Of a DNA stretch of 64,000 nt, positions 1 through 10,600 are shown piece by piece. Source of the stretch: Deefgea piscis (GTDB taxonomy: Bacteria; Pseudomonadota; Gammaproteobacteria; Burkholderiales; Chitinibacteraceae); assembly GCF_019665785.1 (NCBI RefSeq), contig NZ_CP081149.1, positions 2,294,001-2,358,000 of the forward strand, read 5' to 3'. Under the pieces are notes generated by a model that did not search any database, was not told the DNA's origin, and worked only from the letters and a program-made list of their open reading frames with translations. Positions within the stretch are counted from its first letter, which is position 1. Each line of letters begins with the position of its first letter. A program made the translations under genes and the position numbers.

Positions 1-325
1 ATTGCTTAACTGTTTTAAAGTTAGTCAACATACCACCCAACCAACGGTGATCAACGAAAGGAGCGCCTGCACGTGCTGCTTCTTCAGCGATGATTTCGCG
101 AGCAGCGCGTTTTGTACCAACAAACATTACATTGCCTTTGTTTGCAGACAATTGACGGATGTATTTCATCGCGTCTTCAAACAATGGCAGTGTTTTTTCT
201 AAGTTGATAATGTGAATCTTGTTGCGTGCACCGAAGATGTACTTACCCATTTTTGGGTTCCAGTAACGGGTTTGGTGACCAAAGTGGACACCAGCTTCGA
301 GCATATCGCGCATACTTACAGACAT
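1..325 (-). CDS. rpsB: 30S ribosomal protein S2, N-terminal part (cut by window edge)
   Basis: S2 is a structural protein of the small ribosomal subunit, sitting at the head-body junction and needed for S1 binding. The 108 visible codons read [18 protein letters not shown], then [22 protein letters not shown] and [12 protein letters not shown], all hallmark S2 segments. The start is an ATG at 325 preceded by GGAG six bases upstream. The gene continues past base 1, where tsf would normally follow; that is outside the window. Identification is by motif and is essentially certain. Confidence 0.97.
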   Translation of the reverse strand, partial: MSVSMRDMLEAGVHFGHQTRYWNPKMGKYIFGARNKIHIINLEKTLPLFEDAMKYIRQLSANKGNVMFVGTKRAAREIIAEEAARAGAPFVDHRWLGGMLTNFKTVKQ

Positions 326-480
326 TTAATTCTCCAATGTGTCTTAGGGTTAGGTCTTCCATTCGCACGGGACACTTCAAACCATTTGAAGCGCACCCCT
401 GACAGGGCGAACGGGATTTTAGCTGTGCTTACGACGCTATTTTAAAACAACACAAACATAGCAAGCCAAAGATTATATAG
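326..480 (-). promoter_or_regulatory. rpsB 5' leader with hairpin
   Basis: About 150 bases between rpsB and the convergent end of the MCE operon. Just upstream of rpsB the reverse strand contains a perfect 7-bp hairpin CTTCAAA-TGG-TTTGAAG (378-394), flanked by a second, weaker GC-containing element. In other proteobacteria the rpsB leader folds into a structure through which S2 represses its own translation. That this leader does the same is inference from position and folding only. Confidence 0.4.
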
Positions 481-496
481 GAAATACAAATCCGAC

Positions 497-1279
497 TCAA
501 GGCGAACATTCAATTGCCGCACACAAAGATCCTAAATGCGCTTGCGCTTTCTTTTCCAACGCCACATCGCCTTTACGCTTCGCAATTTTTAACAATAAAC
601 GGTAATCATCCAGCAACCACATGGGCTCGGCACTTTGACGATCTAAATCAATCGCCCGCATCAACTTGTCCTCTGCATCAAGCCAACGCCCTTGCAGTAA
701 CGCCACCTCAGCCAATAAGCGCAGCGCAAAAGCGCGCTCGGCGGGACGCTCTTTTGCCAAATCGAGTGCCTGCGTGGCAAATTGCGCAGCAGCAGACACA
801 TCACCTTTTTCAAGCGCAATCTGTGCCGCCAAGTTATCCATCTGTACTGCTACAAAACAAGGCGCAACGCAGCTTAAACGCACCTGAGCCAGCAACCGCT
901 GCGCGCGAGGCAGATCCTGCTGCCAAATCAATTGCGCCAACTGCAATGCCGCCTGCACTTGCTGCTCTGGTAAAAAATACCCTTCTTGCAGCATTGGCAA
1001 CAAGGCCTGTTCAGCCTGAGTGCCTCGCCCCAAGCGCTGACTTGCTTGCGCCAAGCCCAATCGTGCCATGCCCTGCCCACGCCAATCATCTATGGCCTGA
1101 TAGCCACGTAGCGCCTGCTGCCATTCACCCTCAGCACTTTCAATACGTCCATCCTGTATTGCTTGCAAAGCCATGCGGTGCGAGCGTTCGGCGACGATAC
1201 GTGCAGGTGACGTCACCACCGGCGCCGTACCGCAAGCAGTAAGCACTACGCAAAATAAAAACACCCAAACTCGATTCAT
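497..1279 (-). CDS. TPR-like lipoprotein, last gene of MCE transport operon
   Basis: 260-residue predicted outer-membrane or periplasm-facing lipoprotein. The start MNRVWVFLFCVVLTACGTAP shows a short signal peptide and a lipobox L-T-A-C with Cys16 as the lipidated residue. The rest is alanine/glutamine-rich alpha-helical sequence with repeating W/Y-x-x-A-x-x-L spacing, typical of tetratricopeptide repeats. I chose the ATG at 1279 because it overlaps the stop of the MCE gene as ATGA, implying translational coupling; a longer reading from 1342 would bury the signal peptide. MCE operons often end with an auxiliary lipoprotein (PqiC-like), but this one looks TPR-like rather than PqiC-like. The exact role is unknown; helping shuttle or dock lipid at the outer membrane is an inference. 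Confidence 0.75.
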   Translation of the reverse strand: MNRVWVFLFCVVLTACGTAPVVTSPARIVAERSHRMALQAIQDGRIESAEGEWQQALRGYQAIDDWRGQGMARLGLAQASQRLGRGTQAEQALLPMLQEGYFLPEQQVQAALQLAQLIWQQDLPRAQRLLAQVRLSCVAPCFVAVQMDNLAAQIALEKGDVSAAAQFATQALDLAKERPAERAFALRLLAEVALLQGRWLDAEDKLMRAIDLDRQSAEPMWLLDDYRLLLKIAKRKGDVALEKKAQAHLGSLCAAIECSP

Positions 1280-2256
1280 CGCCGACTCTCCGGTAGAGGT
1301 GCCTGCAACGGCAAAGGCGTGAGCATGGTATTGATTGGCCAACTCTGATTCACCGCATCCAAAGTTTGACGGCCGCCATACAGCAACTCATCAGCATGGC
1401 GCACCATTCCAGGCAAGCTTGGCGCAGACAACTCAACCGCCTTGCGCACCACGGCAGCCGTCGCACTGGCATCCTTTGCCGCCGCATCAACACTCACCGC
1501 AATCGATGCAGCCCCAAGCAGCACCGGTGACAATTTCGTATTTAACTCTGCGGCCACACCATCCGCCCGCGTCAATAAGCGATCGGCACTATTTAACGTA
1601 CTGCGCGCCTCAACATCCACCACGCCATCAACCCGAGCTAACAATTGATCGAGCCGTTGGCGCGTTTCACGCATTTCAACACTCAACTGCCGCACATTAG
1701 CCAACGCCAATCGAATATCTCCTTTAGGATCATTCAGGTAATCAAATGTTTGCTGCATCGAATCAATCATCGGCAAAGTCCGATTACTTAGATTTTGTGC
1801 AATATCAGCCAGACCCAGCGCCGGCGCAAACACTAGCACTCCACCCTCAGCCAAACGCGGTGCAGCTGCAGAACCTCCAGCAATCTCAATATAATGATCC
1901 CCAATCAAGCCCTCTTGCTGCAAAATAGCGATCGAATCGGCCTTCACCCATTGCATATATTGCTGCTCAATCAATAAAGTAACATCCACCTTCGCCTGCT
2001 CATTCAAGCTCACTTTATCGGTCACTCCAATACGAAACCCAGACAACCTCACCTGCATACCCGGCGTCAATCCGCTGCCATTTTCGGCAACAAAGTGCAC
2101 TTTTTCCTTACTACTAAAAAAGCCTTGCCGCTGCCCCAAAACCACCAGCAGCACGGCAAAAGCCACAAAAACCCAGGTGGCCAATATCACTACCCGCCAA
2201 GTTAACCAACGAAACCGCGGATCACCATCTTTTAATAACTGCACTTTATTCTTCAT
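1276..2256 (-). CDS. MlaD-family MCE domain protein
   Basis: 326-residue inner-membrane-anchored MCE protein, the periplasmic lipid-binding component of an Mla-type ABC transporter. One transmembrane helix lies at about residues 22-42. The MCE domain follows at about 50-130, with the typical core VHFVAENGSGLTPGMQVRLSG and the late EGLIGDHYIEI strand. A long helical tail (about 150-300) resembles the pore-forming helices of longer MCE proteins. The gene overlaps the upstream ATPase-like gene by 11 bases and the downstream lipoprotein by 4 bases, so the four genes are translated as a unit. Direction of lipid flow cannot be read from sequence. Confidence 0.9.
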   Translation of the reverse strand: MKNKVQLLKDGDPRFRWLTWRVVILATWVFVAFAVLLVVLGQRQGFFSSKEKVHFVAENGSGLTPGMQVRLSGFRIGVTDKVSLNEQAKVDVTLLIEQQYMQWVKADSIAILQQEGLIGDHYIEIAGGSAAAPRLAEGGVLVFAPALGLADIAQNLSNRTLPMIDSMQQTFDYLNDPKGDIRLALANVRQLSVEMRETRQRLDQLLARVDGVVDVEARSTLNSADRLLTRADGVAAELNTKLSPVLLGAASIAVSVDAAAKDASATAAVVRKAVELSAPSLPGMVRHADELLYGGRQTLDAVNQSWPINTMLTPLPLQAPLPESRR

Positions 2257-2812
2257 TATCCCGACTCTTTACCAAGGTGACGCACTCAAACCCCGCTGGC
2301 GCGGGATGCGCAGAGATCACCAACAAGACCTGCGGCATCGGCAACTGTAAAAAAACTTTCACCAAAGGCCATTCCGCACAAAGCGGATCATGCCACCAAC
2401 GCCACCAAGCCTCTTCGACCACCCAAATTCGCGCGTCTTGCAACGCCAAGCGCAGCAAAGCCACCAATCGGCGCTGCATGACATCCAATCGATCAGGCAA
2501 CATCGCCAGCATGTCTGAGTGCGCGGCGATATCTAAGCCTGCCCGCTGCAAAATAGTCTGCAGCGCCAACTCAGCATCCGTCAAATCACCAGCACCATGA
2601 TACCAACACGGCAAAACGATGTTTTCCCACACCCGCAAATTGCTAATCAAAACCGGCCTAGACTCCAAAACACCAAAGCCATTAAAAGCCGAACGATTTA
2701 AATCCTCTGAGATACGATCAATCCACAACGAAAAATCGTCAGACGCCGCCAATTCCAACCAAAACTGCCCAGACGCGAGACTCAAATCAATATTCAAAAC
2801 ACCTTGCGTCAT
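2246..2812 (-). CDS. degenerate ABC-type ATPase subunit of MCE operon, no Walker A
   Basis: 188 residues in the slot where Mla systems encode the MlaF ATPase. Its outline follows an ABC nucleotide-binding domain: a first strand plus GQF (about 5-18), a Q-loop-like segment ending SNLRVWENIVLP (about 57-68), a signature-like region DRLDVMQRR (about 107-115), a Walker-B-like strand RIWVVEEAWW (about 128-137) and an H-loop-like ISAHP (166-170). The Walker A position, expected near residues 21-32, reads LAASDDFSLWID with no GxxGxGKS/T. It is also short for MlaF (usually about 260-270). It is therefore probably a non-hydrolysing pseudo-ATPase or one that has lost transport coupling. ATG 2812 overlaps the permease stop as ATGA; an upstream in-frame start at 2830 is less likely. 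Confidence 0.7.
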   Translation of the reverse strand: MTQGVLNIDLSLASGQFWLELAASDDFSLWIDRISEDLNRSAFNGFGVLESRPVLISNLRVWENIVLPCWYHGAGDLTDAELALQTILQRAGLDIAAHSDMLAMLPDRLDVMQRRLVALLRLALQDARIWVVEEAWWRWWHDPLCAEWPLVKVFLQLPMPQVLLVISAHPAPAGFECVTLVKSRDNEE

Positions 2813-3504
2813 AACACCAGCGCCCAACAAAAATCCAACACAAACAAAGCCAACAACCCTCGGAGCACCGCCCGCGACGCAGCCTTAGGAATTTCGGATA
2901 CCTGCAGCGGCACCGAAAACCCAGCATAAATCGACACCACTCCAGCAACCAAACCAAAACTAGCCGCTTTTAATAAGCAAATCAGCACTTCATGCCAGCG
3001 CAGCATGCGCTCCAAAGCGAAAATTTGATAACTTGCATCCCAGCCAGTGGCAAACAATACACCGCCCAACACCGACGCGAGCGCCATAACACCGGCCAAT
3101 ACAACCGCCGACACCGTCATCCCCAACACCCGAGGCAGCAACAAATACGACTCAATAGAAATCCCCATGCGTCGCAGCGCGGCAACCTCGCCCGAAATCC
3201 GCATCGATGCCAATTCAATCGCCATCGCCGAAGCCGAGCGCGCCACCATCATTAAACACGCCAACATGGGTGACAACTCAACAAAACTCAGCGAACCCAG
3301 AAGCCGCAACGCCGCATCACGACTTTGGCCATATTCTTCGTGCAACTGCACCACGACCGTCGCACCCAAAGCAAAACCGGTAATCGCCACCAACCAAACG
3401 GCTTCATTGGCGGTAAAATAAATTTGCTTTAACAGCACGCGCCTCACGGGCGCGCGCGCCAGAGCTGCAAAATGATTTAAAAACCGCTTCAAGATAAGCA
3501 ACAA
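2809..3504 (-). CDS. MlaE-family permease
   Basis: 231-residue polytopic inner-membrane protein of the MlaE/YrbE family, the permease of an MCE lipid transporter. Recognisable features are the N-terminal amphipathic segment, LVAITGFALGATVVVQ, SFVELSPMLACLMMVARSAS (the conserved E-x-x-P-x-L region), and the ELASMRISGEVAALRRMG cytoplasmic coupling loop that normally contacts the ATPase. Five to six hydrophobic segments follow. The start is a TTG at 3504 supported by AAGGA eight bases upstream; no in-frame ATG lies nearby. It is the first gene of the coupled four-gene operon. It is somewhat shorter than E. coli MlaE (about 260). Confidence 0.88.
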   Translation of the reverse strand: MLLILKRFLNHFAALARAPVRRVLLKQIYFTANEAVWLVAITGFALGATVVVQLHEEYGQSRDAALRLLGSLSFVELSPMLACLMMVARSASAMAIELASMRISGEVAALRRMGISIESYLLLPRVLGMTVSAVVLAGVMALASVLGGVLFATGWDASYQIFALERMLRWHEVLICLLKAASFGLVAGVVSIYAGFSVPLQVSEIPKAASRAVLRGLLALFVLDFCWALVL

Positions 3505-3735
3505 TGCGCCAATCCTTTTTGCATGATCCGTATACCATTAAAAAATAGAATCGCAATTGTAAACAAATTCCCACTCCGACTCATCCATCAATCCCAGCAA
3601 CACTACAACACCAGCACTTGATATTGCCGCGCATCGCCCCCAACATTAAAAAACAAGCCTTACGCTATGGCGCCGATTTAAAAGCTAGATTAGAAGCTTT
3701 CTTAAAAAACCATTACACTCAAACCCATTGAGTAG

Positions 3736-4719
<984 letters not shown>

Positions 4720-4777
4720 GATATAGGGTATTTATCCATAAGCATTTATGGCTATGATCTATAGAAACATACCCAAC

Positions 4778-4809
4778 AAAACGCCATCCTTCCAGATGGC
4801 GTTTTTTTT
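4778..4809 (+). terminator. intrinsic terminator of trxB
   Basis: Stem ACGCCATC (4781-4788) pairs with GATGGCGT (4795-4802) around loop CTTCCA, extended by flanking A-T pairs and followed by a run of eight T. Confidence 0.92.
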
Positions 4810-4877
4810 ACAGCCACATCAACACACCTCTGGGCACTGTCATACTGAAATTCGCTACCAACAAACACTGAACATAA

Positions 4878-4910
4878 AAAAACGCCAATCAATCGATTGG
4901 CGTTTTTCTT
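4878..4910 (-). terminator. terminator of typA (bidirectional)
   Basis: Stem AACGCCAATC (4881-4890) pairs with GATTGGCGTT (4895-4904) around AATC. On the reverse strand it is followed by seven T, just downstream of the typA stop; T-richness on the other side would let it act both ways. Confidence 0.9.
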
Positions 4911-4928
4911 GGGATATAAAGCAGCGAA

Positions 4929-6737
4929 TTAGGCCACTTTATTACGACGACGTTCGTTGTCAGTCAAGAAGCGCTTACGGATACGGATTGATTTTGGTGT
5001 GATTTCTACCAATTCATCATCATCAATAAACTCAACTGCAGATTCCAAAGTCAATTTAACTGGTGTAGTTAAACGAACTGCTTCGTCAGTACCTGAAGAG
5101 CGAACGTTAGTCAGTTGCTTACCTTTAATTGGGTTCACAACCAAATCGTTGTCGCGACTATGGATACCGATAACCATGCCTTCGTACAGTTTGTCGCCCG
5201 GGCTAACAAACATACGACCGCGATCTTCCAATTTCCACAATGCGTAAGCAACAGCTTCGCCGTTATCTTGAGAGATCAACACGCCGTTGTGACGACCTGG
5301 CATATCAGGCTTAGCCGGAGCGTAATCGTCAAATACGTGACTCATCAAGCCAGTACCGCGAGTCAAGGTCATGAAATCACCTTGGAAACCGATCAAACCA
5401 CGCGCTGGAACATGATATTCCAAACGAGTACGACCTTGACCGTCAGAAACCATATTGGTCAATTCGCCACGGCGACGACCGATTTCTTCCATAACGCCAC
5501 CTTGATGATCATCTTCTAAGTCGATGGTCAGGTTTTCGTATGGCTCGCACTTCTCGCCATTAACGTCTTTGTAAACAACGCGTGGTTTAGCCACGGCCAT
5601 TTCAAAGCCTTCACGGCGCATGTTTTCCAACAAAATCGTCAAATGCAATTCGCCACGACCTGAAACGCGGAAGATATCCGTGTTGTCAGTGTCTTCAACG
5701 CGCAATGCCACGTTAACGAGCAATTCTTTGTTCAGACGATCGCGGATTTGACGGCTAGTTACAAACTTGCCTTCAGTGCCTGCGAGTGGCGATGTATTCA
5801 CCATAAAGTCCATCGTCAATGTTGGTTCGTCAACACCGAGTACTGGCAAACCAACTGGCGCATCTTTATCGCAAATCGTTACACCGATACCGATTTCATC
5901 GAGACCCGAAATAATGATGATGTCGCCCGCTTCAGCTTCTTCAACTGGAACGCGCTCAAGGCCTTTGAAACCCAATACTTGATTGATACGGCCACTAGAA
6001 ACCTGGTCATCATGGTTCATCACCACAACTTGTTGACCTGGCTTGATACGACCATTCAACACTTTACCCACGCCAAGACGGCCGGTAAATGTTGAGTAAT
6101 CCAATGCCGAAATTTGTAATTGCAACGGCGCATCAGCGTCGCCCGGAGGACTAGGAACAGTCGCCACCAACAAATCTAACAATGGACGCATATTGTCTGA
6201 TTCTTCTTCCAAAGTCAGCTTGGCAAAGCCATTCAAACCTGAAGCGTAAATCATTTTAAAATCGAGTTGATCGTCAGTCGCGCCGAGTTTGTCGAACAAG
6301 TCAAAAACTTGATCGTGAACCCAATCCGGACGTGCACCTGGACGGTCTACTTTATTAATTACCACGATTGGTTTCAGACCTAAAGCCAAAGCTTTCTTAG
6401 TCACGAAACGCGTTTGTGGCATTGGGCCTTCAACCGCATCAACCAGCAGCAATACACCGTCAACCATACCCAATACACGTTCAACTTCACCACCGAAGTC
6501 CGCGTGACCTGGGGTATCAACGATATTGATATGCGTGCCTTCGTATTCGATGGCAGTGTTTTTAGCCAGAATGGTAATACCACGTTCTTTTTCAAGATCG
6601 TTGGAATCCATAACACGCTCAACGATGGCTTGGTTGGCGCGGAATGTACCGGCTTGTTGTAAAAGCTGGTCTACCAGCGTGGTTTTACCATGATCGACGT
6701 GGGCGATAATGGCGACGTTACGAAGTGCACGGGTCAT
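4929..6737 (-). CDS. typA: ribosome-associated GTPase TypA/BipA
   Basis: 602-residue translational GTPase of the EF-G-like class that helps 50S assembly and growth under stress, especially cold. G1 is AHVDHGKTT (12-20), switch I ends [11 protein letters not shown]3 is [16 protein letters not shown] and G4 is NKVDRP. Then come beta-barrel domain 2, EF-G-like domains III and V, and the BipA-specific C-terminal domain ending in a basic tail. The length is typical (about 600-610). ATG at 6737 starts directly at the conserved [18 protein letters not shown]. Monocistronic as far as visible. Confidence 0.97.
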   Translation of the reverse strand: MTRALRNVAIIAHVDHGKTTLVDQLLQQAGTFRANQAIVERVMDSNDLEKERGITILAKNTAIEYEGTHINIVDTPGHADFGGEVERVLGMVDGVLLLVDAVEGPMPQTRFVTKKALALGLKPIVVINKVDRPGARPDWVHDQVFDLFDKLGATDDQLDFKMIYASGLNGFAKLTLEEESDNMRPLLDLLVATVPSPPGDADAPLQLQISALDYSTFTGRLGVGKVLNGRIKPGQQVVVMNHDDQVSSGRINQVLGFKGLERVPVEEAEAGDIIIISGLDEIGIGVTICDKDAPVGLPVLGVDEPTLTMDFMVNTSPLAGTEGKFVTSRQIRDRLNKELLVNVALRVEDTDNTDIFRVSGRGELHLTILLENMRREGFEMAVAKPRVVYKDVNGEKCEPYENLTIDLEDDHQGGVMEEIGRRRGELTNMVSDGQGRTRLEYHVPARGLIGFQGDFMTLTRGTGLMSHVFDDYAPAKPDMPGRHNGVLISQDNGEAVAYALWKLEDRGRMFVSPGDKLYEGMVIGIHSRDNDLVVNPIKGKQLTNVRSSGTDEAVRLTTPVKLTLESAVEFIDDDELVEITPKSIRIRKRFLTDNERRRNKVA

Positions 6738-6801
6738 GTTTGGACTGTGGGCTATTTGCGAAAGTGGCGGATTGTATCACGCCTTAATGAAAAAACTGTG
6801 A

Positions 6802-6824
6802 ACTCGTCAATGACTTTGGCGAGT
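6802..6824 (-). terminator. possible weak terminator between Nudix gene and typA
   Basis: ACTCGTCAA (6802-6810) pairs with TTGGCGAGT (6816-6824), including one wobble, around a 5-base loop. On the reverse strand a run of six T follows after a seven-base gap, so it is a weak or imperfect terminator, or just a hairpin in the typA leader. Confidence 0.35.
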
Positions 6825-6954
6825 AAAGCTGATTTTTATTGGCATTTGTCTGATTAACGGCAGATTCATTCGCACCTGCAAGTCCATTTTTGCTCGAATA
6901 CCAAATTAAATTGACCTGCCTACTTCAATCTTCAGGCAACGAGGACGATGCACC

Positions 6955-7581
6955 TCACCCATTGGCGGCCTCAATGGTCATATCTTTAGGTATACCATCC
7001 AACATCAAGTCCAGCGCGAAGTTGAGCAATATACCTGCTGTAGCACCCCAAACAACGCGTTGATTAACCTCTAAAAAATGCGTCGTACCACGTACGCCCT
7101 GCCGACTTACCCAGCGTTTCTCATACAGTGAGCGATTCAGCAACACCGACAAGGGCAATTCAAACACATCCGAAACTTCATTCGGGTCGGGGCAAATAGA
7201 AAAACCGGGCTGCAATATACCCACTACTGGCGTTACACAATAGCCACTAATGGTATGGTACTCGCCCAAACAAGCCACAACCTGCACTCGATCACCATCC
7301 AAACCGATTTCTTCTGCCGTTTCACGCAAAGCCGTTGCGACAGCATCTTGATCGCCGTACTCAGTTGCCCCGCCCGGAAAGCTGATCTGCCCAGCATGCT
7401 GCGATAAATGATCGGCCCTGACAGTTAACAACACGGTTGCACCATCAGGATGCAGCACGATAGGAATCAAAACTGCGGCAGTTCGAGAAGATAGATGCTG
7501 GTAGTCATAACCACTGATGCGTGACGAATTAGCCAATTGCTGACTCAGCCAGTGCGGTAATTGCGCAACATCTGGCAACAT
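6955..7581 (-). CDS. CoA pyrophosphatase-type Nudix hydrolase
   Basis: 208-residue Nudix hydrolase of the NudL/YeaB type, which splits coenzyme A and related dinucleoside diphosphates into phosphopantetheine and an adenosine bisphosphate. The UPF0035-type lead SFPGG directly precedes a complete Nudix box, G-x5-E-x7-REtaEEiGL, at about residues 76-98, and ends in a GATAGIL helix typical of the subfamily. It lies 75 bases downstream of the large hybrid kinase and may be co-transcribed with it. Substrate is assigned from family, not from sequence alone. Confidence 0.85.
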   Translation of the reverse strand: MLPDVAQLPHWLSQQLANSSRISGYDYQHLSSRTAAVLIPIVLHPDGATVLLTVRADHLSQHAGQISFPGGATEYGDQDAVATALRETAEEIGLDGDRVQVVACLGEYHTISGYCVTPVVGILQPGFSICPDPNEVSDVFELPLSVLLNRSLYEKRWVSRQGVRGTTHFLEVNQRVVWGATAGILLNFALDLMLDGIPKDMTIEAANG

Positions 7582-7656
7582 ATTTATTCATTCCTAACTT
7601 AATAGCGACTAAGGCCGTCATTCATGAGCAAGCAAAGCGTGCGCCCCACAACTGCC

Positions 7657-10600
7657 TTAAACGCGCAATTGCTGCGACAAACCTACACCCAAAGACTGCA
7701 CCATAGCAAATTGCGTCGCCGCCAACTGAAAATCATTGTTTTTAGCGGCCATTTCAATGGCCTTGCAATAAGTCGCCAATTTTGTTGCGCCCAATTGCGC
7801 CGCTGCGCCTTTCAGCTTATGCGCAAAGCTCACGACTTGAACTGAATCGGCAGACGCAATCGCCGGTGACAAACCGGTGACACACTCATCCAGCGTAGGG
7901 AAAAACAAGGCTAGCAACTCTTCTTTCATATCCATGCCAACCGCTTGCTTCAGCTCATTAAACATGCGATCAACATCTAGCAATTCTTGCTGCAGCTCTA
8001 AACTAATGCCAACTTCCATATCGCCCTCCGGCTCTTGTAACTGGGAATCTAAACGCGCCAAACGCCCTGACTTGGCCAAGCCACGCTGCAAAGCCAATGA
8101 AATCTCTGTCATATGAATCGGCTTAGCAACAAAATCATCCATCCCCACTTCATAACAATGATCAACATCGGACTGAAATGCATTCGCGGTTAACGCGACA
8201 ATATAAACCCCCGCTTGCTCGGGGGGTAATGCACGAATCGTTTGCGTGGCCACAAAGCCATCCATTTCTGGCATCTGGCAATCCATCAACACCAAATCAT
8301 AACGTCGCTGCTCCACTGCGGCGACGGCCAATGCGCCATTTTCAACAACATCAACCCGACAGCCAAATTTTTCTAACATCAACACCGCCACCTTCTGGTT
8401 AATGGGGTTGTCTTCAGCCAACAATAAATAAGGCTTACTCGCCGCAATTTGTTCCGCCAAATGATGCGCCGTCACTAGATTTTGCGTCCCACGAGGAAAT
8501 TGCTGCATTTTCAAAGCCTCTTCAATAACATGGAGCAATTGTGTTTGTCGGACTGGCTTAGTTAAAAACGCAGAATATCCTGCCGCTTTGGCTTCCGCCG
8601 CCAGCCCAGGCACCGCCATCGAGGTTAACAATACTAAGGGTAATGGCGTCTCACCCACCACAGTCTGAATTTGCCGCGCCAATTGCAATCCATCTAGGTC
8701 AGGCAGTTGCAAATCAATCAACGCCAATGCAAAGCGCTTCGGCGCTTGTGTCAAAGCATTCAATGCATCCTGTGGCGAGCAAAAACAAACTGGTTCCATA
8801 CCAAAAGACGTCAATTGCAAAGCAATCAGCTCACGATTGGCGGCAAAGCCATCGACAACCAACACGCGCAAGCCTTGCAAAGCAAGCTCAACTTCGGGCG
8901 GCGGCACTTCGATTTTGGCAACGGCTAACGTCACCTCAAACCAAAATTCCGACCCCTCTCCCAAAACGCTCACCACGCCTACCTCTCCAGCCATGGCCTC
9001 AATTAAGCGTTTACAAATCGACAAGCCCAAACCGGTACCGCCAAAGCGACGTGTTGTCGATGCATCGGCCTGACAAAACGGCCGAAACAACGACACTTGC
9101 GCCGACTCGCTCATGCCAATCCCAGTATCTTTAACACTAAAGCGCAACACACAATGCTCATCATTTGAGCTAGGTAGCGCTACCAATCGCGCCACCACCT
9201 CGCCTTGCGCAGTAAATTTAATCGCATTATTAAGTAAATTAAGCACCACCTGGCGTAAACGACTCGGGTCGCCAATCAAACGTAAGGGCACATTGGGATT
9301 GATAATACAGGCTAAATCAAGCGACTGTTTGGCGGCTTTCTCCGCCACAATATCCAAAGCACCCTCCAACAAATAGCGCACATCAAATTCAATTTGTTCG
9401 AGCTGCAAATGACCCGCTTCGATCTTAGAAAAATCTAAAATATCATTAATTAAACTCAGCAAAGCATCGCCAGATTGCTGAATTGCACTAACAAACTCTA
9501 GCTGTACCGCGCTCAAAGGGGTGTCGGTTAACAAGGTTGAAAAACCAATCACCGCATTCATTGGCGTGCGAATCTCATGACTCATATTGGCCAAGAAATC
9601 ACTCTTGGCTTGACTCGCTGCCACCGCTTGACCAATGGCCACCTCCAGTGCGGCATTAATTTGTTTTTGCTCAGTCACATCGGTAGCAACACCTAAGTAA
9701 CCAATCAATTCACCCGCATCATCATAACGGGCCGTGACAATCAAATTGACCGTCAAACGTGAGCCGTCTTGGCAAATATAAGTCCATTCATGGGTATCGC
9801 TCCCCCCCTGCCTTGCCATATACACCAGCACTTCAAACCCACTCACACACACTCCAGTTTGTGCGGCGATATGTTGCGCTCGACTTGCCAACTCACTGGC
9901 ATCATGAAAAGCTTCTGGCGTTAAAACGCCAATCACGGATTCAGCACAATAACCGAGCATTTTCTCTGCACCAACATTAAATAACTGAATTTCACCCGCA
10001 ATATCAGTTGCAACAATACAAATTTCAGTCGCAGAATTCACCACACTGCGCAGCTGCTGCTGCAAATATGTCAACGCGGTATCTTGCTCAATGAGCATTA
10101 ATTCATTGTGTTTACGCGCATCAATATCAAGATGAATCCCGGCAATTTTAATCGGCGCGCCATGCTCATCACGCTCATACACACGCCCAATCGCATGCAC
10201 CCACTTCCACGTGCCCTGCGCAGTTTTCATCCTTAATTCACAACTATGCACCGCAGACAGCCCCGCCAAATGCGCGGTCAACGAGGCCTCGGCCAATGGC
10301 AAATCCTCAGGATGCAATAAACTTCTCCACGTCTCAACACTAGGTATTAACTCCTGAGTGACAAAACCCAGCATCTCGCCCCACATACCCCCAAAAAAAG
10401 ACTCTCCATTACGTAAATCCAGATCCCAAATCCCCAAGCCAGACGCCTCGACAATCATCGACAATTGCCGCTGGTTAGCGCGTAATGCCTGCTCATTTGC
10501 CAAACGAACACTGACATCACGAATCTGCGCCACCAAAAAAGTCTCTTGATCAATGTGAAATTGATTCAAATTGACCTCAATCGGAATCAAATGACCATCG

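Noticed and set aside
514..1242. 242-codon forward open frame opposite the lipoprotein gene
   Set aside because: It mirrors a gene with signal peptide and coupled start; its protein is Ala/Pro/His-rich low complexity without motifs.
9800..9806. G7 run in the hybrid kinase (also 11050-11056) as phase-variation site
   Set aside because: Seven is below the length where slippage is usually notable, and sensor kinases of this kind are not typical targets; used instead as a background for judging the glycan-gene runs.
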